DNA of 64,000 nucleotides from Paracoccus tibetensis (GCF_900102505.1 NZ_FMVT01000008.1:150400-214399); one strand, 5' to 3'; shown: positions 25,029 to 34,868, numbered from the stretch's first letter. Numbers and translations are program-made. Notes: generated from the sequence alone by a model not told the origin.

Positions 25029-26519
25029 ATGCAACCTTTCCTGGCCCATCCGTTCGATTCGGACCGTCTGCACGAGGAATGCGGCATCTTCGGCGCCATC
25101 GGCGTCGCCGACGCGTCGAACTTCGTGGCTCTCGGGCTCCATGCGCTGCAGCACCGCGGGCAAGAGGCTGGCGGCATCGTCGCTCATGACCCCGAGCACG
25201 GCTTCAACAGCGCCCACCGCTTCGGCTATGTCCGCGACAACTTCACCAAGCCCGAGGTGATGGCCACCCTGCCCGGCCCGCTGGCCATCGGCCATGTCCG
25301 CTACTCGACCGCCGGCACGAAGGCGAACACCGCGATCCGCGACGTGCAGCCCTTCTTCGGCGAGTTCCACATGGGCGGCTGCGCCATCGCCCATAACGGC
25401 AACATCACCAACGCCGCCGCCCTGCGCCGCGAGCTGATCGAGCGCGGCTCGATCTTCCAGTCCTCCTCGGACAGCGAGTGCATCATCCATCTGATGGCGC
25501 GCTCAATCCAGCGCAACATTCCCGAGCGGATGAAGGACGCCCTGCGCCGCATCGAGGGCGCCTTCAGCGTCATCGCGATGACCCGCACCAAGCTGATCGG
25601 GGTACGCGACCCCTTGGGCGTGCGCCCGCTGGTCCTCGGCAAGGTCGGCGAGGAAGGGTTCGTCCTCGCCTCCGAGACCTGCGCGCTGGACATCATCGGC
25701 GCCGAGTTCCTGCGCGAGATCGAGGCGGGCGAGATGGTCGTCATCTCGAAGGGCCAGATCGAAAGCTCGCGCCCCTTCGGCCCGTCCACCGGCCGGTTCT
25801 GCATCTTCGAGCATGTCTATTTTTCGCGCCCCGATTCGATCATCGGCGGCCGCTCGGTCTACGAGACGCGCCGCCAGATCGGCGTGGAGCTGGCCCGCGA
25901 GGCCCCGGTCGAGGCCGACCTCGTCTGCCCCGTTCCTGATAGCGGCACGCCCGCGGCGATCGGCTTCGCGCAGGAGTCGGGCATCCCCTACGGGATGGGG
26001 ATCATCCGCAACCAGTACATGGGCCGCACCTTCATCGAGCCCTCCGAGCAGATCCGCAACATGGGCGTCCGGCTGAAGCTGAACGTCAACCGCGCGCTGA
26101 TCGCGGGCAAGCGCGTGGTGCTGGTCGATGACAGCGTGGTGCGCGGCACCACCAGCCGCAAGATCAAGGACATGATCCTGGACGCCGGCGCCGCCGAGGT
26201 GCATTTCCGCATCGCCTCGCCGCCCACGGCCTGGCCCTGCTTCTACGGCGTGGACACCCCCGACCGCGACAAGCTGCTGGCCGCCAACATGACGCCCGAG
26301 GAGATGCGCGATTGGATCGGCGTTGACAGCCTGTCCTTCGTCTCGCTGGACGGCCTCTACCGCGCGGTCGGCGAAGCCGGGGGCCGCAACGCCGCCTGCC
26401 CGCAATATTGCGACGCCTGCTTCTCGGGCGACTACCCGGTCGCGCCCTTCGATCAGCTCGAGCGCGGGTTCCGGATGAAGGCCGGCTCGGAAACCGCGGG
26501 AAAGATGGCGGCGGAGTGA
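25029..26519 (+). CDS. purF: amidophosphoribosyltransferase
   Basis: First committed enzyme of purine synthesis: PRPP and glutamine give phosphoribosylamine. A 17-residue propeptide precedes the nucleophile Cys18 in EECGIFGAIG. The PRPP loop is VVLVDDSVVRGTTS, and YCDACFSGDYP lies near the C-terminus. The 496-residue length is normal. It is 134 bases downstream of cvpA and so may have its own promoter. purE and purK lie 1.5 kb further on, convergent. Confidence 0.98.
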   Translation: MQPFLAHPFDSDRLHEECGIFGAIGVADASNFVALGLHALQHRGQEAGGIVAHDPEHGFNSAHRFGYVRDNFTKPEVMATLPGPLAIGHVRYSTAGTKANTAIRDVQPFFGEFHMGGCAIAHNGNITNAAALRRELIERGSIFQSSSDSECIIHLMARSIQRNIPERMKDALRRIEGAFSVIAMTRTKLIGVRDPLGVRPLVLGKVGEEGFVLASETCALDIIGAEFLREIEAGEMVVISKGQIESSRPFGPSTGRFCIFEHVYFSRPDSIIGGRSVYETRRQIGVELAREAPVEADLVCPVPDSGTPAAIGFAQESGIPYGMGIIRNQYMGRTFIEPSEQIRNMGVRLKLNVNRALIAGKRVVLVDDSVVRGTTSRKIKDMILDAGAAEVHFRIASPPTAWPCFYGVDTPDRDKLLAANMTPEEMRDWIGVDSLSFVSLDGLYRAVGEAGGRNAACPQYCDACFSGDYPVAPFDQLERGFRMKAGSETAGKMAAE

Positions 26520-26529
26520 CTGCGTCCCG

Positions 26530-26592
26530 CGGTGGCCGGGGGCGCTTCGCTCCCCGCACCCCCCGAGGATATTTCCGCACAGAAGATGACGG
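26530..26592. repeat. intergenic repeat element, copy 2
   Basis: GGGGGCGCTTCGCTCCCC, then a C-rich run, GAGGATATTT and GCACAGAAGATG. This is the reverse complement of the element at 2708-2763 with a few changes. The GGGGCGCTTCGCTCCCC part can fold and lies between the convergent purF and nudix genes, so it probably acts as a bidirectional terminator. Confidence 0.65.
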
Positions 26593-26601
26593 CGGCCGGG
26601 C

Positions 26602-27033
26602 TCAGGGGAAGATGGTCTCGAGCGCGTCATAAGTCGCGCTTGCGCCGTCCCAGATCGCGGCGGCAAGGCCGTCCGGCTTGTGGCGCAGGGCGTGGAGTTC
26701 CGCTTGCGTGACCCATCGGGCACGATTCACCACGCCCTCCGGGTCGGCCAGGGTGAGGTCACCGCCGGTGAGATTGGCGCGGAAGTGGATCTCGACCTGG
26801 TGGAAGCGGCGGGCGGGGTCGTGGAACTCGTTGACGAGGAACGGGACGCCGACCTCGATGGTGAGGCCGGTTTCCTCGGCCACCTCGCGGGCGAGGTTCT
26901 CGGGAAGCGCGCGATGGGCGTTCACGCCGCCGCCGGGCAGGCACCAGAGGTCGGACTGCTGGCCGGGATAGGCGTTGACCACCAGGACGCGGCCCTCGTG
27001 GAGGATGGCGGCGCGAACGGCGAGGCGGATCAT
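26602..27033 (-). CDS. NUDIX hydrolase
   Basis: 143 residues with a NUDIX box GVNAHRALPENLAREVAEETGL. The metal-binding REVAEETGL is intact, but the first conserved Glu of the box is Arg. Members hydrolyse nucleoside diphosphates linked to another group; the substrate cannot be read from sequence. Its ATG overlaps the purK stop as ATGA, making it the third gene of a purE-purK-nudix operon. Confidence 0.9.
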   Translation of the reverse strand: MIRLAVRAAILHEGRVLVVNAYPGQQSDLWCLPGGGVNAHRALPENLAREVAEETGLTIEVGVPFLVNEFHDPARRFHQVEIHFRANLTGGDLTLADPEGVVNRARWVTQAELHALRHKPDGLAAAIWDGASATYDALETIFP

Positions 27034-28064
27034 CCGGTGATCCGGTTCGCGTGTCCCATCTTGCGGCCCGGACGCGGCGCGCCCTTGCCATAAAGATGCA
27101 GCTGGACGCGCGGCTCGGCCAGAAGCGCGGGGACGCGGTCCAGGTCGTCGCCGATCAGGTTCTCCATCACGACATCCGCGTGGCGCTTGCCGTCGCCGAG
27201 CGGCAGGCCCGCGACCGCCCGGATGTGCTGCTCGAACTGGTCGACGGCGCAGCCGGCCTGGGTCCAGTGGCCGGAATTGTGCACGCGCGGGGCGATCTCG
27301 TTGACGATAAGGCCCTGCGGGGTCACGAAAAGCTCCACCCCCATGACGCCGACATAATCGAGCGCGTTCGCGATGCGGGCGGCGATGAGGACGGCGTCGG
27401 TCGTCATCCGGCCGGGCAGGCCGCAGGGGACCGTCGTCGTCCGCAGGATGCCGCCCTCGTGGACGTTGAGGCCCGGATCGAAGGCCGCCACCGCCCCGTC
27501 CGCGCCGCGGGCGATGATCACGCTGATCTCGGCGGTGAACTCGACGAAGCCCTCGAGCACCGACGGCGCGCCGGTCCAATCCGCGGGGCCATCGCCGATG
27601 CGGACCTGGCCCTTGCCGTCATAGCCCATGCGGCGGGTCTTCAGGATCGCAGGGCGGCCGATGCGGGCGATGGCAGCCTCCAGCGCCGCCTCGTCGGGGA
27701 CGTCGGCGAAGGGGGCGGTGGCGAGGCCAATCTCGTTCAGGAAGGTCTTCTCCGTCAGCCGGTCCTGCGAGACGGCCAGGGCGCGACGGCCGGGGCGGAT
27801 GGGGCGGATCGACTCCAGCAGGTCGAGGGCCGTGGTCGGGACGTTCTCGAACTCGTAGGTGATGACGTCGACGCTTTCGGCGAAGGCGCGCAGGGCGTCT
27901 TCGTCCTCGTAAGGCGCCTGCGTCACGCGCCAGGCGACATCGCCGGCCGGGGCAGCGCCCGGCTCAAAAATGTGGCAGCGGATGCCGAGCCGGGAGGCCG
28001 CGACCGAGAGCATGCGGCCGAGCTGGCCGCCGCCGAGGATGCCGATGGTGCGGACCTCACTCAT
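27030..28064 (-). CDS. purK: 5-(carboxyamino)imidazole ribonucleotide synthase
   Basis: ATP-grasp enzyme that carboxylates AIR to N5-CAIR in purine synthesis. The 344 residues begin [14 protein letters not shown], with the ATP-grasp elements [22 protein letters not shown] and [16 protein letters not shown] 28064 overlaps the end of purE by 8 bases, and the next gene overlaps its stop. An upstream in-frame start would run further into purE and is not needed. Confidence 0.97.
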   Translation of the reverse strand: MSEVRTIGILGGGQLGRMLSVAASRLGIRCHIFEPGAAPAGDVAWRVTQAPYEDEDALRAFAESVDVITYEFENVPTTALDLLESIRPIRPGRRALAVSQDRLTEKTFLNEIGLATAPFADVPDEAALEAAIARIGRPAILKTRRMGYDGKGQVRIGDGPADWTGAPSVLEGFVEFTAEISVIIARGADGAVAAFDPGLNVHEGGILRTTTVPCGLPGRMTTDAVLIAARIANALDYVGVMGVELFVTPQGLIVNEIAPRVHNSGHWTQAGCAVDQFEQHIRAVAGLPLGDGKRHADVVMENLIGDDLDRVPALLAEPRVQLHLYGKGAPRPGRKMGHANRITG

Positions 28065-28542
28065 CGCGCGGCTCCTCGGGGATCGAGGCCGAGAGCGCCG
28101 CGCGCCAGGCGTCAAGCCGCCCGGCCAGAGCCGGATCGCTCAGCCCCAGGATGCCGGCCGCCATCAGCCCGGCATTGGCCGCGCCCGCCGCGCCGATGGC
28201 CATGGTGGCGACCGGGTAGCCCTTGGGCATCTGCACGATGGAATAGAGCGAGTCGACGCCCGACAGCGCCCGCGTCTGCACCGGCACGCCGATCACCGGC
28301 ACCCGCGTCTTCGACGCCATCATCCCCGGAAGATGGGCCGCGCCCCCTGCCCCGGCGATGATCACCTTCAGCCCGCGCCCGGCGGCGGACTTGCCATACT
28401 CCCAGAGCCGGTCGGGGGTGCGATGGGCGCTGACGATCTTCGACTCGTAACGGATGCCCAGCTCGTCCAGGATGACCGCCGCCTCGCGCATGGTCGGCCA
28501 GTCGGACTGGCTGCCCATGATGATTCCCACCGCTACGTCCAT
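28057..28542 (-). CDS. purE: N5-CAIR mutase
   Basis: Class I PurE interconverts N5-CAIR and CAIR. The 161-residue protein shows [23 protein letters not shown] and [13 protein letters not shown], the complete active-site set. It is the first gene of the purE-purK-nudix operon. ATG 28542 lies 59 bases from the start of the next upstream gene on this strand. Confidence 0.97.
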   Translation of the reverse strand: MDVAVGIIMGSQSDWPTMREAAVILDELGIRYESKIVSAHRTPDRLWEYGKSAAGRGLKVIIAGAGGAAHLPGMMASKTRVPVIGVPVQTRALSGVDSLYSIVQMPKGYPVATMAIGAAGAANAGLMAAGILGLSDPALAGRLDAWRAALSASIPEEPRDE

Positions 28543-28601
28543 CGCGCGCCCCCGTGCCGTTCGCTCGCGCTTCGCATAGCGCGCGGCGCGGAGGCCCGCA
28601 A

Positions 28602-28820
28602 TCAGGCGATGATGTCGGGCAGAAGCTCGTCCTCGATCCGGGCGATCTGGTCCTTCAGCATCAGCTTCTGCTTCTTCAGTCGCTGGAGCGCGAGCGTGGA
28701 CGTCAGTTGCTGCGCCTGGAGCGCCGCGATCGCCTCGTCGAGATCGCGATGCTCGCAGCGCAGTCCCTCCAGCTTCGCGCGGAGGATGTCCTCGTGGTTC
28801 ATGTTGTGCTGCATGTTCAT
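28602..28820 (-). CDS. DUF465 family (YdcH-like) small coiled protein
   Basis: 72 residues, almost entirely helical and charged: [16 protein letters not shown], then [24 protein letters not shown]. The latter pattern is diagnostic for DUF465. No function is established. It ends 59 bases before purE on the same strand and could be cotranscribed. ATG 28820 is the first of three nearby in-frame ATGs; AGGG about 10 bases upstream favours it. Confidence 0.88.
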   Translation of the reverse strand: MNMQHNMNHEDILRAKLEGLRCEHRDLDEAIAALQAQQLTSTLALQRLKKQKLMLKDQIARIEDELLPDIIA

Positions 28821-28942
28821 CGGAGAGCCCTGTTGGGATGCCGTCTCGCGTCATTATAGCGCACCGAATGCCGCCTGTTAATCCTGAGGATGCAACAACT
28901 TCGGCAGAAGAAGCTGAAGGCCGGGCGCGACGCCGGGGCAGG

Positions 28943-28972
28943 CTTGCAAAGCCGCCCGGCCCCGACCATATC
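28943..28972 (+). promoter_or_regulatory. possible heat-shock (RpoH) promoter of hsp20
   Basis: CTTGCAA (28943-28949), 17 bases, then CATATC (28967-28972). This resembles alphaproteobacterial RpoH promoters, which combine a CTTG box and a C-ATAT box. It lies about 65 bases before the hsp20 start. The gene for RpoH itself is in this window at 39971. Confidence 0.4.
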
Positions 28973-29036
28973 CAAGGTCAGCCGGTTGCCGATCGCGGGG
29001 CCGGCGCGACAGTCGCTTCAACGGGAACGGGCTGAC

Positions 29037-29447
29037 ATGACGAAGATTTCCTTGGGATCGCATCCCTACCTGCTGGGCTTCGACCAGCTGGAACGCCTTG
29101 CTGAACGCGCCGCCAAGGGCGCCGAGGGCTTTCCGCCCTACAACATCGAACATATCGCCCCGGACGGGTTTCGCATCACGCTGGCCGTCGCCGGCTTCAG
29201 CGAGGACGACCTGAGCGTCACGACCGAGGACCGGCAGCTGGTCATCCGCGGCCGCACCGCCGACAGCGAGGCCGAGCGGGTGTTCCTGCACCGGGGCATC
29301 GCGGCGCGGGCCTTCCAGCGCAGCTTCGTGCTGGCCGACGGGGTCGAGGTCGAGGCCGCCGCGCTCGAGAACGGCCTGCTCCATGTGGAGCTTCGCCGCG
29401 TTCAGCCGCAGCAGGTCGTGCAGACCGTTCCCATCAGCCGCAGGTAA
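29037..29447 (+). CDS. Hsp20/alpha-crystallin family small heat-shock protein
   Basis: An ATP-independent chaperone subunit, 136 residues. The N-terminal SHPYLLGFDQLERL and PPYNIEH are typical of the IbpA-like alphaproteobacterial class. The alpha-crystallin domain runs from about 40 to 130 (FRITLAVAGFSEDDLSVT, LVIRGR, FLHRGIAARAFQRSFVLAD). ATG 29037 is chosen by alignment of the N-terminus; the upstream frame is open but unsupported. It forms a pair with the DUF1150 gene 12 bases downstream. Confidence 0.95.
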   Translation: MTKISLGSHPYLLGFDQLERLAERAAKGAEGFPPYNIEHIAPDGFRITLAVAGFSEDDLSVTTEDRQLVIRGRTADSEAERVFLHRGIAARAFQRSFVLADGVEVEAAALENGLLHVELRRVQPQQVVQTVPISRR

Positions 29448-29459
29448 AGGGGGTCAGTC

Positions 29460-29687
29460 ATGGACAGTCCGTACAACTTCCCCGAGGGGCAAGACGCCCG
29501 CACCGTCTACATCCGCGAGGTCGCGACCGAGACCTTGCCGCAGGAGATCCGGCGCCAGCTGCCGGGGGTCAACGTGCTCTATGCCGTCCACGACACGGAT
29601 GGCGAACGGCTGGCGCTGGTGCGCGAGCGCTCGCTGGCCTTCGTGCTGGCCCGCCAGAACGCGCTGACGCCGGTCAGCGTCCACTAG
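29460..29687 (+). CDS. DUF1150 family protein
   Basis: 75 residues. The core YAVHDTDGERLALVRERSLAFVLARQNALTPVSVH marks DUF1150, a small family found beside hsp20 in many alphaproteobacteria. Function is unknown; the pairing suggests a part in the heat-shock response. AAAGGGGG gives a strong ribosome binding site. Its TAG overlaps the stop codon of the convergent gene (shared CTAG at 29684-29687). Confidence 0.9.
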   Translation: MDSPYNFPEGQDARTVYIREVATETLPQEIRRQLPGVNVLYAVHDTDGERLALVRERSLAFVLARQNALTPVSVH

Positions 29688-30502
29688 CCTTCCGTCGCCC
29701 CGGGCGCGTAGCGCATGAAGGCGAAGGCTTCGCCGTCCGGCGACCAGCAGGGCACGTTGATCGTGCCCTGCCCCCCGAAGAGGTCCAGCAGCTTGCGCCG
29801 CCCGGACCCGTCCGGCGCCATCAGCCAGAGCGAGACGTTCAGATCGCGCGGATGGCCCTCCGTCCCCGGCGGATAGGCCAGATAGAGGACGTGCCGGCCG
29901 CAGGGCGAGGGATGCGGGAACCAGTTGACGTTTCCGTCGCGGAAGACCGGGGCCGCCTCGCTGCCATCCGGGCGCATCCGCCAGATCTGCGCGTGGCCGG
30001 TCTCGTCAGAGTTGAACCAGATCCAGGTCCCGCAGGGAGAGAAATCCGGTCCGTCGTGATGGGCGGCGGCGGGCGTCAGCACCGTCTCGTCGCTGCCGTC
30101 GGGGCGGGACGTGGCGATGCGCACCGTCCGGTCGCCGCGGGCGCAGGCATAGGCGATGCGCTCGTCCTGTGCCGCGTGCCACCAGCTCGGTCGTTCCAGC
30201 GGAAGGGTCGTGACGCGGGCGCCGTTCCAGACATGGATGCCAGAACCCTGCGCGTCATGCGCCGAATAGATGATCCGCCCGTCCGGCAGGAAACCGTGAT
30301 CGTTGTTGCAGCGCTCGTCATGACCGGTGACGATCGGCTCGAGCATGCCCTCGCTTGCCCGCCAGAGCCGGCCTTCGCCGTTCACCAGGAACCAGCCCTC
30401 GGGGTGCCAGTTCGGCGCCTCGATCAGCATGGGCGTGCGCAGGACGATGCGGACCTGCCCTGACGCGAGATCGATGATTTCGAGGGAAGATCGCCAGTCC
30501 AT
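29684..30502 (-). CDS. TolB-like beta-propeller (PD40 repeat) protein
   Basis: 272 residues with repeated WD40-like PD40 units: NWHPEGWFLV, DHGFLPDGRIIYSAHD, DGPDFSPCGTWIWFNSDETGHAQIWRM, PHPSPCGRHVLYLAYP and CWSPDGEAFAFMRY. No signal peptide is seen, so unlike TolB it seems cytoplasmic. Similar proteins are annotated as biopolymer transporters or oligogalacturonate-lyase-like without firm evidence. TGAGG supports ATG 30502. It is 45 bases downstream of sat-cysC on the same strand. Confidence 0.8.
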   Translation of the reverse strand: MDWRSSLEIIDLASGQVRIVLRTPMLIEAPNWHPEGWFLVNGEGRLWRASEGMLEPIVTGHDERCNNDHGFLPDGRIIYSAHDAQGSGIHVWNGARVTTLPLERPSWWHAAQDERIAYACARGDRTVRIATSRPDGSDETVLTPAAAHHDGPDFSPCGTWIWFNSDETGHAQIWRMRPDGSEAAPVFRDGNVNWFPHPSPCGRHVLYLAYPPGTEGHPRDLNVSLWLMAPDGSGRRKLLDLFGGQGTINVPCWSPDGEAFAFMRYAPGATEG

Positions 30503-30547
30503 TGCGCCTCAGTGAAAATGGGCAGCCGCAGCGGCCGCCCGTCAGGA

Positions 30548-32257
30548 TCAGGAGAGGCCGATCAGCCCCATGCTTTCCAGCTTCAGCAGCACCTGATGGG
30601 CGGCGCTGTCCACGTCGATGTCGGTGGTGTCTATCCGCAGCTCGGGGCTGGTTGGCGCCTCGTAGGGGTCCGAGATGCCGGTGAACTCCTTGATCTTGCC
30701 CTCGCGTGCCAGCTTGTAGAGACCCTTGCGGTCGCGGCGCTCGCATTCCTCCAGCGGGGTCGCGACATGGACCTCGACGAAGGCGCCGCCGGCCTCGATC
30801 ATCTCGCGCACGGCGCGGCGGGTCGCGGTATAGGGCGCGATGGGCGCACAGATCGCGATGCCGCCGTTCTTGGTGATCTCGGACGCGACATAGCCGATCC
30901 GCTTGATGTTGATGTCGCGGTGCTCTTTCGAGAAGCCCAGCTCCGACGACAGGTGCTTGCGGACCACGTCGCCGTCCAGCAGCGTGACCGGGCGTCCGCC
31001 CATCTCCATCAGCTTGACCATCAGCGCGTTGGCGACGGTGGACTTGCCCGAGCCCGAGAGGCCCGTGAAGAAGACCGTGAAGCCCTGGTTCGCGCGCGGC
31101 GGCGAGGTGCGGCGCAGCTGCGTCACCACCTCGGGGAAGCTGAACCATTCGGGGATGTCCAGCCCCTCGCGCAGCCGGCGGCGCAGCTCGGTGCCGCTGA
31201 TGTCGAGGACGGTGGAGCCTTCCGGGATCTCGTTGGCGGGGTAATAGCTGGCTTTTTCTTGCACATAGACCATGTGCTTGAAGTCCACCATCTCGACGCC
31301 GATCTCGGCCTCGTGCTGCTTGAACAGCTCCTGCGCGTCATAGGGGCCGTAGAAGTCGACGCCCGCGCTGTTCTTGCCGGGGCCGGCATGGTCACGGCCG
31401 ACGATGAAGTGCGTGGCGCCGTGGTTCTTGCGGATCAGCCCGTGCCAGACGGCCTCGCGCGGGCCGGCCATGCGCATGGCGAGGTTCAGGAGCGATAGCG
31501 TCGTGGTCGCGGCCGGGTACTTGTCCAGCACCGCCTCGTAGCAGCGCACGCGGGTGAAATGGTCCACGTCGCCCGGCTTCGTCATGCCGACGACCGGGTG
31601 GATCATCAGGTTGGCCTGCGCCTCGCGGGCGGCGCGGAAGGTCAGCTCCTGATGGGCGCGGTGCAGCGGGTTCCGGGTCTGGAAGACCACCACGCGCTGC
31701 CAGTTCAGCTTCTTGAACATCGCCCGCAGCTCGTTCGGCGTGTTCCGGCGGGCGCGGAAATCGTAATGCGTCGGCGCTTGCAGGCCCTTGATCGGGCCGC
31801 CCAGATAGACCGGGCCGGCGGTGTTGTGCAGGTAGTTCACGGCCGGATGGGCCAGATCGTCGGCGCCGAAGACCTTCTCGGCCTCGCGGGCCTTGTTCGG
31901 CAGCCATTTGTCGGTGACCGACATGATCGCCAGGATCACGCCCTCCTGGTCGCGCAGGGCGATGTCGGTGCCCGGCTCCAGCCCCTCGGAGAACTTCTCG
32001 GAGACATCGAGCGTGATCGGCATCGGCCAGAGCGCGCCCGAGGAAAGGCGCATGTTCTCGACGACGCCGTCGTAATCCGCCTCGGTCAGGAAGCCCTTGA
32101 GCGGGCTGAAGCCGCCATTCATCAGCAGCTCCAGGTCGCAGATCTGACGCGGGGTCAAGTCCCAGCTGGGCATCGCGCCGGCTTCGTCCTTCAGCGCCAG
32201 GGCTGCCTCGGGCGAGACGTAAAGTTCGGGAATCGGCAGATGGTTCGACTGTGTCAT
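30548..32257 (-). CDS. sat-cysC: bifunctional ATP sulfurylase / APS kinase
   Basis: 569 residues making PAPS from sulfate in one protein. The N-terminal sulfurylase (about 1-390) has the [10 protein letters not shown] and VGRDHAGPG motifs. The C-terminal APS kinase (about 395-569) has the P-loop [30 protein letters not shown] and the lid [10 protein letters not shown]. This order (Sat then CysC) is the bacterial and fungal one. No CysD/CysN or PAPS reductase lies nearby. ATG 32257 opens onto a 207-base spacer shared with a divergent gene. Confidence 0.96.
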   Translation of the reverse strand: MTQSNHLPIPELYVSPEAALALKDEAGAMPSWDLTPRQICDLELLMNGGFSPLKGFLTEADYDGVVENMRLSSGALWPMPITLDVSEKFSEGLEPGTDIALRDQEGVILAIMSVTDKWLPNKAREAEKVFGADDLAHPAVNYLHNTAGPVYLGGPIKGLQAPTHYDFRARRNTPNELRAMFKKLNWQRVVVFQTRNPLHRAHQELTFRAAREAQANLMIHPVVGMTKPGDVDHFTRVRCYEAVLDKYPAATTTLSLLNLAMRMAGPREAVWHGLIRKNHGATHFIVGRDHAGPGKNSAGVDFYGPYDAQELFKQHEAEIGVEMVDFKHMVYVQEKASYYPANEIPEGSTVLDISGTELRRRLREGLDIPEWFSFPEVVTQLRRTSPPRANQGFTVFFTGLSGSGKSTVANALMVKLMEMGGRPVTLLDGDVVRKHLSSELGFSKEHRDINIKRIGYVASEITKNGGIAICAPIAPYTATRRAVREMIEAGGAFVEVHVATPLEECERRDRKGLYKLAREGKIKEFTGISDPYEAPTSPELRIDTTDIDVDSAAHQVLLKLESMGLIGLS

Positions 32258-32401
32258 GGCTGGGCTCTGAAGGTTGCGGGCGCGGATCGGGACGCAGGCA
32301 AGCTGCGCTTGAGCACGCCTTTAGCGAGAGTGAAAGCGATATTCAACCTTGGGAAAACGCCTCCGCCGCTTTTTTCCGCCGGTCTGTGGCGGCGCATCGC
32401 T

Positions 32402-32426
32402 GGAACCCCGGCAAGCGGTCACCGTT
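32402..32426 (+). promoter_or_regulatory. consensus EcfG-type promoter (GGAAC-N16-CGTT)
   Basis: GGAAC (32402-32406), exactly 16 bases, CGTT (32423-32426). This is a perfect match to the promoter of the alphaproteobacterial general-stress sigma factor EcfG. It lies 38 bases before the start of the gene at 32465, with the ribosome binding site in between. Confidence 0.55.
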
Positions 32427-32464
32427 GGGTCACGACAGCAAACGAGAACGAAGGAGGTCTGACC

Positions 32465-33040
32465 ATGACCCAGCAATCGCAAGCCCATGAGCCCGCCACC
32501 CCCGACGAGCAGCGCGCGCTGAGCCGCGACGAGCAGGAGCTTGCCGATCAGGCCCGCAACCCGGCGCTGCAAGGTCTTTCCGATCGCGAGCTTGGCGATC
32601 TCGTCTCGCTCCTGCGCGAGCGGCGCAACCGCGCCCGCGACATCGCCGACCGTCAGCGCCGCGAGGCCCGCGGCAAGGCCGAGCCGGCCGGCGCCAGCGC
32701 CGCGGGCGGGAACGAGGGGACGATGAGCAAGCACGACTACCTCGGCGAGGCGCTGGACCGCGCCATGGCCGAACGCGATCGCCGTGCCGGCGGTGCGGAG
32801 GCCGAAGCCGAAGGCGGCGAGACGCAGGCTGACTTGGCGCGCAAGGCGCAGGCCATGGCCGAGGCGGGGCGGTCGCAGAACCCGATGATGGAGGACGGGG
32901 CGCCGCTGCATCCCGCCGATCCCGATGCGAGTTCCGGCAAGGCCGGCATGGCCGCCACCGAACGCAACACCGCCCCCTCGGGCGCTTTGGATCACGCGGG
33001 CGAAGGCCCCTCGCGCGAGCGGTCGCGGACGCGCTACTGA
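32465..33040 (+). CDS. hypothetical hydrophilic, highly charged protein
   Basis: 191 residues; no family recognised. It has no signal or membrane segment and is rich in Ala, Arg, Glu, Asp and Gly. A charged helical stretch (about 12-70, LSDRELGDLVSLLRERRNRARDIADRQRR) is followed by a second one (EALDRAMAERDRR) and a loosely structured tail. Composition resembles hydrophilin- or plasmid-stabilisation-type stress proteins. GGAGG sits 7 bases before the ATG, and a perfect EcfG-type promoter lies just upstream, suggesting stress induction. Its last bases overlap the convergent oxygenase gene. Confidence 0.8.
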   Translation: MTQQSQAHEPATPDEQRALSRDEQELADQARNPALQGLSDRELGDLVSLLRERRNRARDIADRQRREARGKAEPAGASAAGGNEGTMSKHDYLGEALDRAMAERDRRAGGAEAEAEGGETQADLARKAQAMAEAGRSQNPMMEDGAPLHPADPDASSGKAGMAATERNTAPSGALDHAGEGPSRERSRTRY

Positions 33041-33666
33041 TCCGTTGCAGGCGACAGGGGCTGCCGCGTCCGTGCGGCAGCCTCGTCATAGAGGAAGGGC
33101 AGGAAGACGAAGCGCCGCCCCGCCGTCACCGGGTCGACCTGGTGCAGCAGGCTGCAGGAAAAGACGATCCCTGCCCCGGCCGGCGCGCGATAGCGCCGCG
33201 CGCCGAACTCGGGGAAGGTCAGTCCGCCCCCTTCGAAATCATCGTTCAGCGGCACCGACAGGGCGAAGCGGCGATGGGCGGTACCCGGCGTCGTGTTGTC
33301 GCGATGAGCGCGGAAGTGACCGCCTTCCTCGGCATCGTAACAGGCGACGAGATAGCGCTCCATCCGCGTGACGTGGAAAGCATGAGCGCGCTGGATCGCG
33401 GGCACGACACGGTCGATGATCCGCTGCTGGATGGCGCCGACAAGGCTGCGCTCCTCGATCATTACGTCGCGGCGGCTCTTGTGGCGCGGATCGTGCTTGC
33501 CGACGGTGCGGCCGTTCTCGTTCACCATGAAGCCGGACCGCTCGCCACCCTCGCGGTCGTAGATGTCGATCAGCGTCCGGCACAGCTCGGGCGGGAAGAC
33601 GCCCGGCAGGATCAGGATCGGCGCGAACGCGTCCGTGTCGGAGGTGATGGGAGGGCTCTGGATCAT
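33034..33666 (-). CDS. 2-oxoglutarate/Fe(II)-dependent oxygenase family protein
   Basis: 210 residues of prolyl-4-hydroxylase-like type. The iron ligands are visible: HxD in FRAHRDN and the distal His in SLLHQVDPV, followed by the 2-oxoglutarate-binding Arg in AGRRFVF. The N-terminal part (LPGVFPPELCRTLIDIYD) is typical of peptidyl- or PiuC-like hydroxylases. Substrate unknown. No convincing ribosome binding site precedes ATG 33666. Its stop overlaps the convergent neighbour by 7 bases. Confidence 0.85.
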   Translation of the reverse strand: MIQSPPITSDTDAFAPILILPGVFPPELCRTLIDIYDREGGERSGFMVNENGRTVGKHDPRHKSRRDVMIEERSLVGAIQQRIIDRVVPAIQRAHAFHVTRMERYLVACYDAEEGGHFRAHRDNTTPGTAHRRFALSVPLNDDFEGGGLTFPEFGARRYRAPAGAGIVFSCSLLHQVDPVTAGRRFVFLPFLYDEAAARTRQPLSPATDQ

Positions 33667-33733
33667 GCGGCAAGGCTAGGCCCGGCCGCATGTCCCGATC
33701 AAGCTCGGCTTGCCGCGCATTTGCGGCGAAGTG

Positions 33734-34717
33734 TCAGTAGATCGCCGCGACCAGCTTCTCGGTCTGCGGCTCGGCCTCGCCCATCGCGGCCAAGTAATGT
33801 TCGGCGTCCAGCGCCGCCATGCAGCCCATGCCGGCGCTGGTCACCGCCTGCCGGTAGACGTGATCCGTCAAATCGCCCGCCGCGAAGACGCCGGGGATCG
33901 AGGTGCGGGTGCTGCCCGGCTCGACCTTGACATAGCCGCCATTGTGCAGTTCCAGCTGGTCCTTGACCAGCTCGCTGGCCGGCGCATGGCCGATGGCGAC
34001 GAAGACGCCGTCCGCCGCGACCCGGCGGGTCGAGCCGTCCAGCATCGAGCGCAGGACCGCGCCGGTGACGCCCATGGGCGTGTCGGCGCCCTCGACCTCG
34101 GCCAGCTCGTGGTTCCAGATCACCTCGACCTTGGGGTTCGACATGAGGCGGTTCTGAAGGATCTTCTCGGCCCGCAGGCTGTCGCGGCGATGCACCAGCG
34201 TCACCTTGCTGGCGAATTTCGTCAGGAACAGCGCCTCTTCCACAGCAGTGTTGCCGCCGCCGATCACCAGCACCTCGCGGCCTCGATAGAAGAAGCCGTC
34301 GCAGGTCGCGCAGGCCGAGACGCCGAAGCCCTTGAACTTCTCCTCCGACGGCAGGCCCAGCCAGCGCGCCTGCGCCCCCGTCGCCAGGATCACCGCATCC
34401 GCCGTCACCACCCGCCCGCTGTCGCAGGTCGCGGTGAAGGGGCGCTTCTGCAGGTCCAGCGTCGTGACCATGTCGGTCACGATGTTGGCGCCCATCGCGC
34501 GCGCGTGCTCTTCCATCTTCACCATCAGCTCGGGGCCCTGGATCTCGGTCTCGCCCGGCCAGTTCTCGACCTCGGTGGTGATGGTCAGCTGCCCGCCGGG
34601 CTGCATCCCCTGGATCAGCATCGGCTCCAGCATCGCCCGCGAGGCATAGACGGCCGCCGTGTAGCCCGCCGGCCCCGAGCCGATGATCAGAAGTTTCACA
34701 TGCACAGCGTCGGTCAT
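33734..34717 (-). CDS. trxB: thioredoxin-disulfide reductase
   Basis: A flavoenzyme that passes electrons from NADPH to thioredoxin. 327 residues with the FAD motif [12 protein letters not shown], the redox pair CATC (Cys136 and Cys139), the NADPH motif [12 protein letters not shown] and the closing FAD motif [11 protein letters not shown] 34717 is preferred to 34729 because GGGG lies about 8 bases before it and nothing precedes the other. Divergent from an Lrp-type regulator, an arrangement common in Rhodobacteraceae. Confidence 0.97.
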   Translation of the reverse strand: MTDAVHVKLLIIGSGPAGYTAAVYASRAMLEPMLIQGMQPGGQLTITTEVENWPGETEIQGPELMVKMEEHARAMGANIVTDMVTTLDLQKRPFTATCDSGRVVTADAVILATGAQARWLGLPSEEKFKGFGVSACATCDGFFYRGREVLVIGGGNTAVEEALFLTKFASKVTLVHRRDSLRAEKILQNRLMSNPKVEVIWNHELAEVEGADTPMGVTGAVLRSMLDGSTRRVAADGVFVAIGHAPASELVKDQLELHNGGYVKVEPGSTRTSIPGVFAAGDLTDHVYRQAVTSAGMGCMAALDAEHYLAAMGEAEPQTEKLVAAIY

Positions 34718-34868
34718 CTTGCGCCCCATTCACGGTTTGTGCATGACCTAATGCCTCGCAGCCCGGACTGCAACGTGGCGGCGCGGCCGCGCAAGATCAT
34801 TGCGCGGGCCGAGGCGGCGGGGTAGTTTCCGGTCAGCCGATGATCCCCAGCAAGGAAGAAGACCCGCA

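Noticed and set aside
28890..29036. N-terminal extension of the Hsp20 protein.
   Set aside because: No ribosome binding site and no resemblance to Hsp20; the segment probably contains the promoter.
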